This document shows positions 24,576 to 33,250 of a stretch of 64,000 nucleotides of DNA, piece after piece. The DNA lies in the NCBI RefSeq assembly GCF_014191505.1, contig NZ_JACHWS010000001.1:1054001-1118000 (forward strand), in the 5' to 3' direction. Under the pieces are notes generated by a model. It was not told the DNA's origin. It ran no database searches and saw nothing but the letters and a program-made list of their open reading frames with translations. Within the stretch, counting starts at the first letter, position 1; each line of letters begins with the position of its first letter. The stretch comes from Hoyosella altamirensis. Its GTDB lineage: Bacteria; Actinomycetota; Actinomycetes; Mycobacteriales; Mycobacteriaceae. The position numbers and the translations under genes were made by a program.

Positions 24576-25232
24576 ATGAACGAAACTGTCAGACCCTTCG
24601 GGCAATATGTCCGCATGAGGGTGGAGGGATTGGCGGTCACGCAGGCACGAGCGCGTCTTCCAGAACTGGTGGCGCGCGCGCAATACTCGGGTAGATCGAC
24701 TGTGCTGACTAGGCACGGCAGGGCGGCGGCGATGATAGTTCCGTACGTCCCAGACGCGGAGGAGATGCTCGACGTACCTGACGTGGAGTGCTGGGCTGAT
24801 CTAGTGGGAGTCGATCGAACAATCGCGTACCGCTGGCTCGACGACTGCAGGAAACGGGACAAGTGGTGGATTCCTGCACATTTCGGCCTGTCAGATGGCG
24901 TGTGCTTCTCCGATATATGGACGCGAAAAGCGAACCAGGCCGCGATGACAATAGGGAGATACTGCGACGGCGCGGAGCTTGAGTTTGAACAGTTCGAATG
25001 TGAAGAACCTGACCGGGGTCTGCAGTGGCGGATGACGTTCCGATTCGCGGATCTTCCGGACCATCGGGTACTCGGTGCGCTAGCTCGGGGCGAAGGGACA
25101 AGGCTGTCAGTCCATCTAAGCAATTGGCGGCCAACGATTGTGGACGCGGTTGCATCCGCGGAGTACCGGATGCTCTGGAATCAGCGTTTAGAACGTTTGG
25201 TGGACTGTATCCGGAAGGAGACTAACGGCTGA
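24576..25232 (+). CDS. Phd/YefM-like N-terminal domain fused to unknown domain
   Basis: 218 residues. Residues ~20-60 (LAVTQARARLPELVARAQYS, then TVLTRHGRAAAMIVPYVP) match the N-terminal DNA-binding/dimerisation fold of Phd/YefM antitoxins. From about residue 65 the protein continues as a ~150-residue domain rich in aromatic residues (CRKRDKWWIPAHFGLSDGV, FRFADLPDHRVLGALARGEG) that I do not recognise; normal antitoxins end after ~85 residues. No separate toxin gene is adjacent: the next gene is on the opposite strand. Alternatives are a solitary regulator or an antitoxin fused to a new effector domain. The start is uncertain (ATG 24576 or 24615). Confidence 0.6.
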   Translation: MNETVRPFGQYVRMRVEGLAVTQARARLPELVARAQYSGRSTVLTRHGRAAAMIVPYVPDAEEMLDVPDVECWADLVGVDRTIAYRWLDDCRKRDKWWIPAHFGLSDGVCFSDIWTRKANQAAMTIGRYCDGAELEFEQFECEEPDRGLQWRMTFRFADLPDHRVLGALARGEGTRLSVHLSNWRPTIVDAVASAEYRMLWNQRLERLVDCIRKETNG

Positions 25233-25237
25233 ATGCG

Positions 25238-26422
25238 CTAGCCGCTGAGCTCTCGTTCAAGGGGTGTGCGGAACGACGGGATGACGACGGTACCGTCGAG
25301 TCTGGGCGCGAGTTCCTCCACGGCAGTGGCTACGGCGGAACTCGCTGCGGCACCACGGTCAATCAACAGCGTGGTCGCGATACTGCCATCGGTACGAACC
25401 GCCCAGCCGCCGATGATCTCGCCCTCCCACCAAATGGTGGGTCCAATATTGCCGTTTCGGTCAAACAGCGGGGCCGGGTCTTCGGGGAGATACCAGGCGC
25501 GGTCCTTCCAGCCCATCGGCGTGGGATCGAGCGCAGGGAGCAGCGTCGCACAACCATCGGCGGCGGCGCTGATTCGATCTGTGACGTCGTTGGCCAGCAT
25601 CAGACCAGTGCCGGAGCCCACCTCGACAGTCACGATGTCGAGTGCGGCAAGCGCTTTCCTCGTCACGCCCAGCGGCCACCCCGTCCACCAGGCGACGTCC
25701 GCCTCAGTGACGGGCCCGAAGCGGTGGATATACGCGGCCGCGAGTTCCTGACGCGCTTTCGCCGTCTCGAGTTCCTCGATGCCATTTGGCCACCACGAAT
25801 GGCCGGGTTCCCATGTGTGGTGCCGCGACGTCCAGGTGCCGCGGGGTTCACAGCGGACTATCCGTCCTTCCGCGCCCATCATCGTGAGCACTTGAGAGGT
25901 GATGGTGCGCCGGACGTCCCAAGCGCGCTCCGTCGTGGGAAGAAGCGCGGTGCGCAGGCGGGGCTCTTCGGAAGCGAGTTCAGTCCCGGTTGCGGTGCCG
26001 CGGCGCATTAACGCCGACTCCACCCCTTTCTCGACATCTTCGAGCCACGCAGGCAGATCGTCGGGCAGTTCCGGTTCAGTGGGAACAGTCGCGAGCTGTT
26101 TGAGGAGATGCTTGCGGATGCGCGCCGCGACATCGGTTGATGCCCCGTGGTGAACAACCGCGACGAAGTCTGCCGGAACCACGAACATTGTGCGGCGCAT
26201 CGCGAGCATCCGGACCAGCGCCCGATCGTCGTACATGGTTTTCGCGATGTCACTTAGTGATGCGGACGCGCACCGGGACAGAGCGGAAAGGTACACGGTG
26301 GCAGGATCAGTCGCATGCAGAACAACCATGTCGCGTGCAGCCTGCAACGGCGATGACGCGTCACCTCTGAGGTGATGGAACTCGACGAGCCGCGCCCGGC
26401 GCTCGGCATCGGTTATGCGCAT
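25238..26422 (-). CDS. Winged-helix DNA-binding protein (AlkZ/YcaQ-like)
   Basis: 394 residues. The opening RLVEFHHLRGDASSPLQAAR and LHATDPATVYLSALSRCAS, together with the central RFGPVTEADVAWWTGWPLG and C-terminal WEGEIIGGWAVRTDGSIAT, match the winged-helix DNA-binding family (HTH_42) that includes the AlkZ and YcaQ DNA glycosylases acting on alkylated or crosslinked bases. The QxQ/QxD catalytic motif of AlkZ is not evident where I looked, so glycosylase activity is uncertain. Monocistronic, converging with the Phd-like gene, divergent from the AraC gene with a short intergenic region. Confidence 0.75.
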   Translation of the reverse strand: MRITDAERRARLVEFHHLRGDASSPLQAARDMVVLHATDPATVYLSALSRCASASLSDIAKTMYDDRALVRMLAMRRTMFVVPADFVAVVHHGASTDVAARIRKHLLKQLATVPTEPELPDDLPAWLEDVEKGVESALMRRGTATGTELASEEPRLRTALLPTTERAWDVRRTITSQVLTMMGAEGRIVRCEPRGTWTSRHHTWEPGHSWWPNGIEELETAKARQELAAAYIHRFGPVTEADVAWWTGWPLGVTRKALAALDIVTVEVGSGTGLMLANDVTDRISAAADGCATLLPALDPTPMGWKDRAWYLPEDPAPLFDRNGNIGPTIWWEGEIIGGWAVRTDGSIATTLLIDRGAAASSAVATAVEELAPRLDGTVVIPSFRTPLERELSG

Positions 26423-26459
26423 GTCGTGAGCCTCTCACATGAGTCCCTAGAATTGGGTT

Positions 26460-27314
26460 GTGACCGCACCGGTGATGGAGTTCGCGCGGGGAAGCATGCG
26501 CATCCCTGGGATCGCCGCTGCCTACGGCTACCGTTCGGAGGGGCTCAGTCCCGGTGTCCATCGTGGTTTGCCCTCGCAGTACGTAACCTTCATCATCAGT
26601 CTCGACGACCCGATCGAGACAGCTGCTTCACCTGAGGATCTCGCCGCCGGTGTGACGTTGCGCAACGAGGTGGTCATCAGTGGTTTGCACACCTCGCCCG
26701 CTTATGTGCGGCAGCCGGAACACCAAGCTGGAGTTCAGCTTGCGGTGCACCCTTTACTGGCACGCCAATTGTTCGGCGTGCCAGTTGGCGAACTATCTGA
26801 GCTGACCTATGAGGGCGCGGGTCTGCTTGGCCGCGGAATCGACCTGCTGCGTGAAGAATTGTATGAGCTGCCGACGTGGCAGCAGCGCTTCGAGACGCTG
26901 CGCGACTACTTGCACCGACGGCTGGATACGACGGCGCAGTCGCCGCGGCGGGAGCTTTTCGGCGCGTGGAATCATCTAGCTGCCACAGGAGGCGCGGCGA
27001 CCGCCAGCCAGGTCGCCGATGCCGTGAATCTCAGTTCGCGCCGTCTTACGGACTTGTTCCGCAACGAAACAGGAATTTCGCCTAAAGATGCCGGGAGGCT
27101 GATCCGGTTCGACAGAGCGATCACGCTGGTTGGCGCAAGCCTGCGGGGTGGTCATACGCCCGTGTTTGCCGACGTCGCAGCAGAATGCGGTTTCTACGAC
27201 CACGCTCACCTGGTGCGGGAGTTCCGGCGATTCACGGGGACGACGCCCACCCGATGGCTGGCAGAAGAGTTCCAGAATTTACAAGCCGGTGGCCACGACC
27301 GACGCGAAAAATGA
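26460..27314 (+). CDS. AraC-family transcriptional regulator
   Basis: 284 residues, GTG start. Residues 1-150 are an effector domain (SPGVHRGLPSQYVTFIISLD, HPLLARQLFGVPVGEL), like those of the AraC proteins often found next to glyoxalase-fold genes. The C-terminal ~100 residues hold two helix-turn-helix units: ATASQVADAVNLSSRRLTDL and VFADVAAECGFYDHAHLVRE, ending FRRFTGTTPTRW. The glyoxalase-like gene begins five bases after the stop, so the two form an operon. The effector is unknown. Confidence 0.88.
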   Translation: MTAPVMEFARGSMRIPGIAAAYGYRSEGLSPGVHRGLPSQYVTFIISLDDPIETAASPEDLAAGVTLRNEVVISGLHTSPAYVRQPEHQAGVQLAVHPLLARQLFGVPVGELSELTYEGAGLLGRGIDLLREELYELPTWQQRFETLRDYLHRRLDTTAQSPRRELFGAWNHLAATGGAATASQVADAVNLSSRRLTDLFRNETGISPKDAGRLIRFDRAITLVGASLRGGHTPVFADVAAECGFYDHAHLVREFRRFTGTTPTRWLAEEFQNLQAGGHDRREK

Positions 27315-27318
27315 ACAT

Positions 27319-27714
27319 ATGAACACACCTGGACCCACAGTCTGGCCGACGCTGCAGGCACGCAGCGCCAAAGAACTCATCGATTGGCTCACCACCGTTG
27401 TCGGCTTTGAGGCGACTGCCGTTTACACCGATGGTGGCGACACCGTCGTGCACGCCCAGCTCGACTGGCCTGAAGGCGGCGGCATCATGCTCGGAGACAA
27501 CAATCCGAAGGGCTTCTCGCGTGAGCCCGGGACTGGTTTGTGTTATGTCGTCACCGACCATGTCGACGCGCTGTTCGAGAAAGTCAAAGCAGCTGGGGCG
27601 AAGATCATTCACGAACCAGTTGACCAGGATTATGGCAACCGCGAATTCCTGGTTGCCGACCCTGAAGGAAATCTGTGGTCGTTTGGTGCTTACCGCGGCG
27701 AACCGCGGAAGTAA
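27319..27714 (+). CDS. Glyoxalase/VOC-superfamily protein (PhnB-like)
   Basis: 131 residues from ATG 27319. The paired beta-alpha-beta-beta-beta layout is visible: SAKELIDWLTTVVGFEATAV, the HAQLDWPEGGGIMLGD strand pair, YVVTDHVDALFEKVKAAGAK, and EFLVADPEGNLWSFGAYRG. Members bind a metal or act as metal-free drug-binding proteins; here His and Glu ligands are incomplete, so an enzymatic role is uncertain. Translated with the AraC regulator, which it may help as a sensor or whose ligand it may modify. Followed by an inverted repeat at the junction with the convergent xthA. Confidence 0.82.
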   Translation: MNTPGPTVWPTLQARSAKELIDWLTTVVGFEATAVYTDGGDTVVHAQLDWPEGGGIMLGDNNPKGFSREPGTGLCYVVTDHVDALFEKVKAAGAKIIHEPVDQDYGNREFLVADPEGNLWSFGAYRGEPRK

Positions 27715-27745
27715 CCCGCCTTTACAGGCCCCTGGGGAGAGGTCC

Positions 27746-27809
27746 GTTTGCCCACCTCTGAGCGACAGGAGGCCTCGCCCGCTCGATTGTCGCTCAAAGG
27801 TGGGCGAAT
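27746..27809. repeat. 64-bp inverted repeat between convergent genes, copy 1
   Basis: 21-base arms (27746-27766, beginning GTTTGCCCACCTCTGAG, and 27789-27809) match at 18 positions around a 22-base loop. The same arm sequence forms a perfect inverted repeat at 45212-45276. Both lie between converging genes, so a bidirectional terminator is likely, but shared sequence rather than just shared structure points to a repeat family. Confidence 0.7.
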
Positions 27810-27838
27810 CGAATTCGCCGCTGGGGCACAGGCATGGC

Positions 27839-28702
27839 CTATTTGGACTGGGGGAGCTTCACTCCTGATGTCTTCGCTTGCCGCGACGACGGGGGAGGCA
27901 CGAGCGGTCCGATATCGCCGTCCGGCGCAGCGTCGAGATCGACGATGACTGGAGCGTGGTCACTGGGACCTTTTCCTTTGCGCGCCTGGCGGTCTACCCA
28001 CGCCGCGCGCACTCGTTCACTGACGGGTTCGCTGCCGAGGATCAGGTCGATTCGCATACCAAGGTCTTTGTGAAACATTCCCGCGCGGTAATCCCAGTAG
28101 GTGAAGACGCGCTCGTCGGGCCAGCGTTCGCGCAGCAGATCCCGCAAACCCAGGGCGTGCAATTGCGCGAGGGCGTTCCGCTCCGGTTTGGTGACATGGG
28201 TGTGCCCAACATACGCGGCGGGGTCGAACACATCGGCATCAGCGGGGGCGATGTTCATATCGCCGCAGACCAGAGAATCTCCCGGATGGTCTGCCACCAT
28301 ATCCCGCAGCGCTGCGAGCCATTCGAGCTTGTAGCGGTAGTGATCAGAGTCTGGCTCTCGGCCATTTGGAACGTACAGCGAGTACACCCTGACGCCATTG
28401 CACACCGCTGAGACGGCGCGCGCCTCAGGGTGTGGAAATCCGGGCGCGCCCTTGATGCCCACTACGGGATCGTCGAGTCCTGCGCGCGAAAGCAACGCCA
28501 CCCCGTTCCACTGGACCTCACCGCTGACGGCGAACTGGTACCCGCGGCTTTCGAGTTCGGCGCCAAGCAGGTCGGCGAACGCATCTTCAGTGAGCTTCAG
28601 TTCCTGCAGGCACACCACGTCAGGCTGGCGGTCATCGAGCCACGGGAGTAACCGGGGCACGCGCTGCTTCACAGAATTGACGTTCCACGTAGCGACTCTC
28701 AC
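27839..28702 (-). CDS. xthA: Exodeoxyribonuclease III
   Basis: 287 residues. The EEP fold is complete: N7 in ATWNVNSVKQR, catalytic E34 in CLQELKL, D148/N150 in VCGDMNIAP, and the D248-H249 dyad in GPSDHAPVIVD. ExoIII removes 3'-blocked ends and cleaves at abasic sites in base-excision repair, releasing 5'-mononucleotides. A ~30-residue Pro/Ser-rich tail after the catalytic core is unusual but probably dispensable. The LigB-type dioxygenase gene lies 30 bases upstream on the same strand; a functional link is not obvious. Confidence 0.92.
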   Translation of the reverse strand: MRVATWNVNSVKQRVPRLLPWLDDRQPDVVCLQELKLTEDAFADLLGAELESRGYQFAVSGEVQWNGVALLSRAGLDDPVVGIKGAPGFPHPEARAVSAVCNGVRVYSLYVPNGREPDSDHYRYKLEWLAALRDMVADHPGDSLVCGDMNIAPADADVFDPAAYVGHTHVTKPERNALAQLHALGLRDLLRERWPDERVFTYWDYRAGMFHKDLGMRIDLILGSEPVSERVRAAWVDRQARKGKGPSDHAPVIVDLDAAPDGDIGPLVPPPSSRQAKTSGVKLPQSK

Positions 28703-28732
28703 GAAGTCAACCCTACGGAATAACGCAAATTG

Positions 28733-29509
28733 TTACCCGAGCGTGTACGACGCCATTGAAATCGACCCTGCCTCATGTCCGTCAACCAGTGGTTTAAGTG
28801 GTTCGTCCTGGGCAAGACCGGCTATATAGAGCAGTGGAAGGTAATGGTCGGGTGTAGGAACGGCCAGCGCGAAGTCCGAGTGGCCGTCGAGTGCAGCGAT
28901 CTCCGCAGGCGACGTCGTGAGGATGTCGCGAGCAGCGTCGTCGAATCTCCGGGCCCAGTCGAACCCGAACCCTGCCTGACTGAAGTCGACGGCCCGAAGG
29001 TTGTGGACGATGTTGCCGCTGCCGATGATGAGTACCCCGCTATCGCGCAGCGCCGCGAGCTTGCGCCCGAGTTCGAGGTGATGATCGAAGGTCTTGAAGG
29101 CGTTCAGGGAGAGTTGCACGACGGGTATGCGGGCTTCGGGGAACGCGTGGAGCAGGATCGACCAGGTCCCGTGGTCGATGCCCCAGCTGTCGACGTCGCA
29201 CCCTACCCATGTGGGACTGACGGCGTCGGCAACCTCGGTAGCCAGTTCCGGCATACCTGGTGCGGGGTACTCAACGTCAAAGAGTTCCTGGGGGAACCCA
29301 TAGAAGTCATGAATCGTGCGTGGCGCGGACATGCCCGTAACGACGGTCGCGTTGGTGTACCAGTGTGCCGAGATCACGAGGATCGCTCGCGGGGCCGGAA
29401 CAGATTCTCCGAAGCTGCGCCATGCTTCGGTGTAGCGGTTGCGTTCGAGTGCGTTCATGGGGTTGCCATGTCCGAGGAACGCCGCGGGCATGCGTTGTGC
29501 GGTTGTCAT
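28733..29509 (-). CDS. ygiD: LigB-type extradiol dioxygenase (YgiD/4,5-DOPA dioxygenase-like)
   Basis: 258 residues. Class III extradiol-dioxygenase landmarks are in place: H14 in AAFLGHGNPMNAL, a second metal-region His in VISAHWYTNA, and H-containing DHGTWSILLHAFPEARIPVV and GSGNIVHNLRAVDF. The fold binds Fe(II) or Zn(II) and opens catechol rings next to the hydroxyls; the bacterial YgiD acts on DOPA in vitro. The natural substrate is unknown. A 12-bp perfect palindrome upstream may be the operator of a quinone- or phenol-sensing repressor. Confidence 0.87.
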   Translation of the reverse strand: MTTAQRMPAAFLGHGNPMNALERNRYTEAWRSFGESVPAPRAILVISAHWYTNATVVTGMSAPRTIHDFYGFPQELFDVEYPAPGMPELATEVADAVSPTWVGCDVDSWGIDHGTWSILLHAFPEARIPVVQLSLNAFKTFDHHLELGRKLAALRDSGVLIIGSGNIVHNLRAVDFSQAGFGFDWARRFDDAARDILTTSPAEIAALDGHSDFALAVPTPDHYLPLLYIAGLAQDEPLKPLVDGHEAGSISMASYTLG

Positions 29510-29537
29510 GGGACACGCCTCCGGCTAGTGATGCAAG

Positions 29538-29557
29538 ATAGTTGCGTACGCAAGTAT
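29538..29557. promoter_or_regulatory. Palindromic operator candidate upstream of ygiD
   Basis: TTGCGTACGCAA is a perfect 12-base palindrome, extended by ATA on the left and TAT on the right (20 bases with one unmatched position per side). It sits 29 bases upstream of the ygiD start and 107 bases before the divergent ACT-WS/DGAT gene, so it could control either. The motif resembles sites of MarR-type repressors; no regulator gene is adjacent. Confidence 0.5.
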
Positions 29558-29663
29558 ACGGCATGTCGGATTTGGCGCCGGAGATAACAGTCTGCGTATT
29601 CCCGAAACCATCAGTTACCCGGCATCTGACGATTGCGAAACAATCGTCCGCGAAACTCCAAGC

Positions 29664-31754
29664 ATGGAGTGGGAGCAGATATTCGACGAGGGACACACAT
29701 GGCGGGTGCGAGCCCAGCTCGCTGATCGGCCGGGCTCACTAGCGCAGGTGGCGGCGCGCCTCTCAGAACGCCGGTGCAACCTGCTGTCCGTAACGGTGCT
29801 TCCGGTCTCAGCATGGGCGGAAGCTGGCAGCGTGATGGACGAGTTCGTCCTCCGCGCACCCATCGAACTCGATGCGACGGACATCGCCGCACTCATCACT
29901 GGGGACGGCGTTGAATGCGTCGGAATTACCACAGCGTCTGTCAACGGTCTTGTCGACAGCGAGACGGCTGTCTTACGTGCGGGCCTGGCCGCACTGACCG
30001 GCAAGGTACCGGTGCCCGACGCGATCACCCGGCTGCTCAACGCGGATTCAGTGTCACTCGAAACGATGCCAGACGAGCCATTTGACAGTGTCGTACTGAG
30101 CGAGAACGGACATGTGGCCCACATACCACTCGATTCACGCCACTGCATCGTCGCGATTCGTGAATGGGCTCCATTCGCAGACGGTGAAGTGGCGCGAGTT
30201 GGTGCGCTGCTCGATCTCGTAAGTGAGCCAGAACCCCCGCTGCCTGAAGCGCCGCGGAGTGTCGCGCGGGTACCGGAGGCAGCGTGCACCACACGGCAGC
30301 TCAGCTCGCTCGACGTGCAGTTTCTCAATGCAGAGAACGACACTACGTTCCTGCATGTGGGCGGACTGACACTGCTCGACCCGTCCGGCCTGCCCGGCGG
30401 ACAGCTCACCGTCGACGAAGTGCGAAACGTAATACGGAGCCGTCTCCATCTAATTGGCCCGCTGCGATGGCGGCTGCGCAAGGTCCCGCTTGGCCTCGAC
30501 TTTCCCTACTGGGATGACACGATCGACCCTGACCTCGGCTATCACATCCGGGCCATCTCCGTGCCCGCACCCGGCACGGAAACGCAGCTCTGCGACCTCG
30601 TGGCCGAACTATCAGCGCAGCAACTCGACCGATCGCGGCCACTGTGGGAGTTCTATCTGATCTCAGGCTTGGAGGACGGCAAGCAGGCCCTGTACTCGAA
30701 AGTGCACCACGCGGTAATCGACGGAGTGTCCGGAGCCGAGGTCATGGCCGCGGTCATGGACCTCACCCCTGAGCCTTTCCGCGTCCCGCCAGCGTCCGAA
30801 ACCGTCACGCAGCACGCTGCACCAAGCATGATGAGCATGCTCAAGACGGGCGCGATGAAGTCGGCCCTTCGCCCTGTCGCCTCGGCACGTCAGGTTAGAC
30901 GCGTGGTCCCACATCTGCTGGATATTCCGGGTGTGGGCGCGCTGCCGGGTGCGGCGCGCGCGGGAAGGGGAGCGAAGCGGTTGCTACGGCGCACTGTGGA
31001 GAGCGTTCCGCGTCCTGGCACGCCTCCGAAGGTGGTCTTCAACGAGCGGATTACTGCGGCACGTTCGTTCGCGTATGCGTCAGTTCCGCTTTCTGATGTC
31101 AAGTCCGTGAAGAACGCGCTCGGCTTCACCGTGAACGACGTCGTGATGTCGCTGTGCACCACGGCGCTGCGGCAGTGGCTGCTCGATCACGACGCATTGC
31201 CTGATGCGCCGATCGTCGTGGGGATGCCGGTGTCGGTTCGCACAGCCGAGCAGCATGGCACCGCAGGCAACCAGATCTCCTTCATGCCCACCACTCTGCC
31301 CACGCACGAACCGGACCCGAAGCGGCGCCTGGAGCTGATACGGCCAGTTCTGAACGCCGCTAAAACCCGCTTCTCCAGTGCGCCCGCATCGCTGCTTCAC
31401 GACGTGACGGCAATGATTCCGCAACTGCTTGACGGCATCATCACGCGCACTGTATTTCGGGCGGCGACATCTATAGCAATGCCCTTTAACCTGCTGATTT
31501 CGAATGTCCCCGGGCCACAGCTGCCGCTCTACGTCGCAGGTGCACGAGTGCTGGCGAACTACCCTGTCTCTGTCATCTCCGATATCAGTGGCGCGATCAA
31601 CATTACGGTGATGTCTTACGACGGCCATCTTGATTTCGGGATCCTGGCATGTCCGTCCGTCATCCCGGATGTCGAGTCGTTCAGACACTATCTCGAGCAG
31701 GCTCTCAAGGAGCTGCGCGTCCTCGCGGAGGTCGACACTCTCTCAGTGAATTAG
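29664..31754 (+). CDS. WS/DGAT acyltransferase with N-terminal ACT-like domain
   Basis: 696 residues; ordinary WS/DGATs have ~460. Residues ~12-90 look like an ACT ligand-binding domain (RVRAQLADRPGSLAQVAARL then NLLSVTVLPVSAW), followed by a ~120-residue linker domain. The acyltransferase begins near residue 213 (QLSSLDVQFLNAENDTTFLH), with the catalytic HHAVIDG at 348-354 (two His and the Asp of HHxxxDG), FTVNDVVMSLCTTALRQWL and a late LLISNVPGPQLPLY. WS/DGATs join fatty acyl-CoA to long-chain alcohols or diacylglycerol, making storage lipid at the membrane. ACT domains usually sense amino acids, so this copy may be allosterically controlled. Monocistronic. Confidence 0.85.
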   Translation: MEWEQIFDEGHTWRVRAQLADRPGSLAQVAARLSERRCNLLSVTVLPVSAWAEAGSVMDEFVLRAPIELDATDIAALITGDGVECVGITTASVNGLVDSETAVLRAGLAALTGKVPVPDAITRLLNADSVSLETMPDEPFDSVVLSENGHVAHIPLDSRHCIVAIREWAPFADGEVARVGALLDLVSEPEPPLPEAPRSVARVPEAACTTRQLSSLDVQFLNAENDTTFLHVGGLTLLDPSGLPGGQLTVDEVRNVIRSRLHLIGPLRWRLRKVPLGLDFPYWDDTIDPDLGYHIRAISVPAPGTETQLCDLVAELSAQQLDRSRPLWEFYLISGLEDGKQALYSKVHHAVIDGVSGAEVMAAVMDLTPEPFRVPPASETVTQHAAPSMMSMLKTGAMKSALRPVASARQVRRVVPHLLDIPGVGALPGAARAGRGAKRLLRRTVESVPRPGTPPKVVFNERITAARSFAYASVPLSDVKSVKNALGFTVNDVVMSLCTTALRQWLLDHDALPDAPIVVGMPVSVRTAEQHGTAGNQISFMPTTLPTHEPDPKRRLELIRPVLNAAKTRFSSAPASLLHDVTAMIPQLLDGIITRTVFRAATSIAMPFNLLISNVPGPQLPLYVAGARVLANYPVSVISDISGAINITVMSYDGHLDFGILACPSVIPDVESFRHYLEQALKELRVLAEVDTLSVN

Positions 31755-31767
31755 CCAGATGGTGGCC

Positions 31768-32232
31768 TCACGAGGCACGCAGCACTTGCGTCCCGTTGGC
31801 GAGTTGGTCGTGCAGGCCTTGCTTGTGTGCGTTCGCGCTCACGGTCACGGCGATGACTATTGCCGCTGAAAGCCAGAGCACGATGCCGATGACAGGGATC
31901 AGCCCGAGGAGCATGAATGCATTGCGGATCGTGGCCTCTATCAGCGTGGGGCGGAACTCGGAGCCCGTGCCCTCGACGAGGAGACCGAAGAGCCGCTTGC
32001 CGGGGGTTGAACCCGTCGTCACTTCGAAGATGACGAAGTACAGGAAAGCGAACAGCGCGGCGGGGGTAGCTGCGACAACGTCGGGCACACCGGCGAGGGA
32101 AAGCACGAGGTAGGTGGCCGCGCCGAGAGCGAGCGAAAAGACACAGTCGATGACGCGGGCCGCGAACCGGACCTTCAGTCCGGCAGGTTCGAGCACGATC
32201 CCGTAGTTGCGCATGCCGCCCGCGGTAGCCAC
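31768..32232 (-). CDS. RDD-family membrane protein
   Basis: 154 residues. The RDD signature is present: an Arg and two Asp-region positions in KVRFAARVIDCVFSLALGAA, and a second conserved block in TTGSTPGKRLFGLLVEGTG. Three to four transmembrane helices follow (AALFAFLYFVIFEV, LLGLIPVIGIVLWLSAAIVI). RDD proteins are proposed transporters or membrane adaptors, some acting as cation exchangers. Its end is 13 bases from the convergent end of the acyltransferase gene. The start could alternatively be ATG 32214. Confidence 0.82.
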   Translation of the reverse strand: MATAGGMRNYGIVLEPAGLKVRFAARVIDCVFSLALGAATYLVLSLAGVPDVVAATPAALFAFLYFVIFEVTTGSTPGKRLFGLLVEGTGSEFRPTLIEATIRNAFMLLGLIPVIGIVLWLSAAIVIAVTVSANAHKQGLHDQLANGTQVLRAS

Positions 32233-32404
32233 GTGAGGTCACCTCGCAGTCAGTCGGTGTCTAGAGTCCATTATGAATCACGTACGGTGCGACCTGAGGT
32301 CTCAGCCTATCCTGCGGCGTGCTGTAAGGAAGTTGTCAGTGTTGCTCTGTATCGTTGCGGCCGGATCGTATTTGGGCGATCTGCGAACATGAGGGGGTGG
32401 CACA

Positions 32405-33214
32405 GTGAGATCCTCGCGCACCGGCATGGCGAGTGTTATCTCAGTGCTCGCTGTGATCCTCATGCTTCTCGCTCCGTCTCAGGCTGCGGCCTTGGAACGG
32501 CCCGCTGACAAGATCTTTTACGACGAGCAGGAGGGTGGCGCCGATGCGCCCGGCGGTCTGTACGTAATCGGGGACAGCATCTCAGTGGACGTACCGTACC
32601 TGGAGGTCGGGGAGAAACAGGGCCTGCGTGTCTGGGTGCGCTATCAGGCGGGCTGGTCATCGTTCGCCCACCGCACAAGCAAATGGTGCAGCCCCGAGCC
32701 GTTCTGCCAGCCCCGGACCTCCGTTTCGGCGGCAGCGCAGAGTGAGGCCTCGACGGTTTTCGTGCAGCTAGGCACCAACGATATCCGCTGCCTGCGACCG
32801 GACGCGCTGTGTGCCCCGTACCTGCCGCCCCTCACCCCGGAGCAGCGTGATGTGGAACGGAACCTGATCGCCGCTGAGACTCTCTCAGTCGCGAAAACGC
32901 TCATCGATGCCGGAAAGTGCGTCGTCTGGGCGGGGCCCCGCGAGGTCGCGGGTGACACGTGGTTAGCGGATGACGCCGCCGCAATGAACGGGTGGCTGCG
33001 CGCGCTGGAGAAAGTGTTTCCGGGGAACTTCTACTACGCCGACTACCACGCACTGAGCTTCGCAGACGAAGCGCTGCTCACGAGTCTTGATAACCCGTGG
33101 GCGCACCCAGACGCGGACCGTGTGCATCCGCGTTCCGTGGAGGGCAGGCAGGCGATCGCAGAGTTTGCGGTGAGTACGGCTGTAAGTCAATGCGGCGCGG
33201 GCCTGGCGCGCTAG
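32405..33214 (+). CDS. Secreted SGNH-hydrolase-like protein
   Basis: 269 residues, GTG start after a G-rich ribosome-binding region. A signal peptide (VISVLAVILMLLAPSQAAA) precedes the mature protein. SGNH blocks are visible: block I YVIGDSISV (S58 nucleophile), block III VQLGTNDIR (Asn), and block V DRVHPRS with the Asp and His. Four or more cysteines (KWCSPEPFC, RCLRPDALC) suggest disulfides outside the cell. SGNH enzymes are esterases/lipases or acyltransferases of cell-wall glycans; the substrate is unknown. It is single-gene, with the SRPBCC gene 36 bases downstream. Confidence 0.82.
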   Translation: MRSSRTGMASVISVLAVILMLLAPSQAAALERPADKIFYDEQEGGADAPGGLYVIGDSISVDVPYLEVGEKQGLRVWVRYQAGWSSFAHRTSKWCSPEPFCQPRTSVSAAAQSEASTVFVQLGTNDIRCLRPDALCAPYLPPLTPEQRDVERNLIAAETLSVAKTLIDAGKCVVWAGPREVAGDTWLADDAAAMNGWLRALEKVFPGNFYYADYHALSFADEALLTSLDNPWAHPDADRVHPRSVEGRQAIAEFAVSTAVSQCGAGLAR

Positions 33215-33250
33215 GTCCTCAGGTGCCGCGGGCGGCTAGTATCTCCATGC

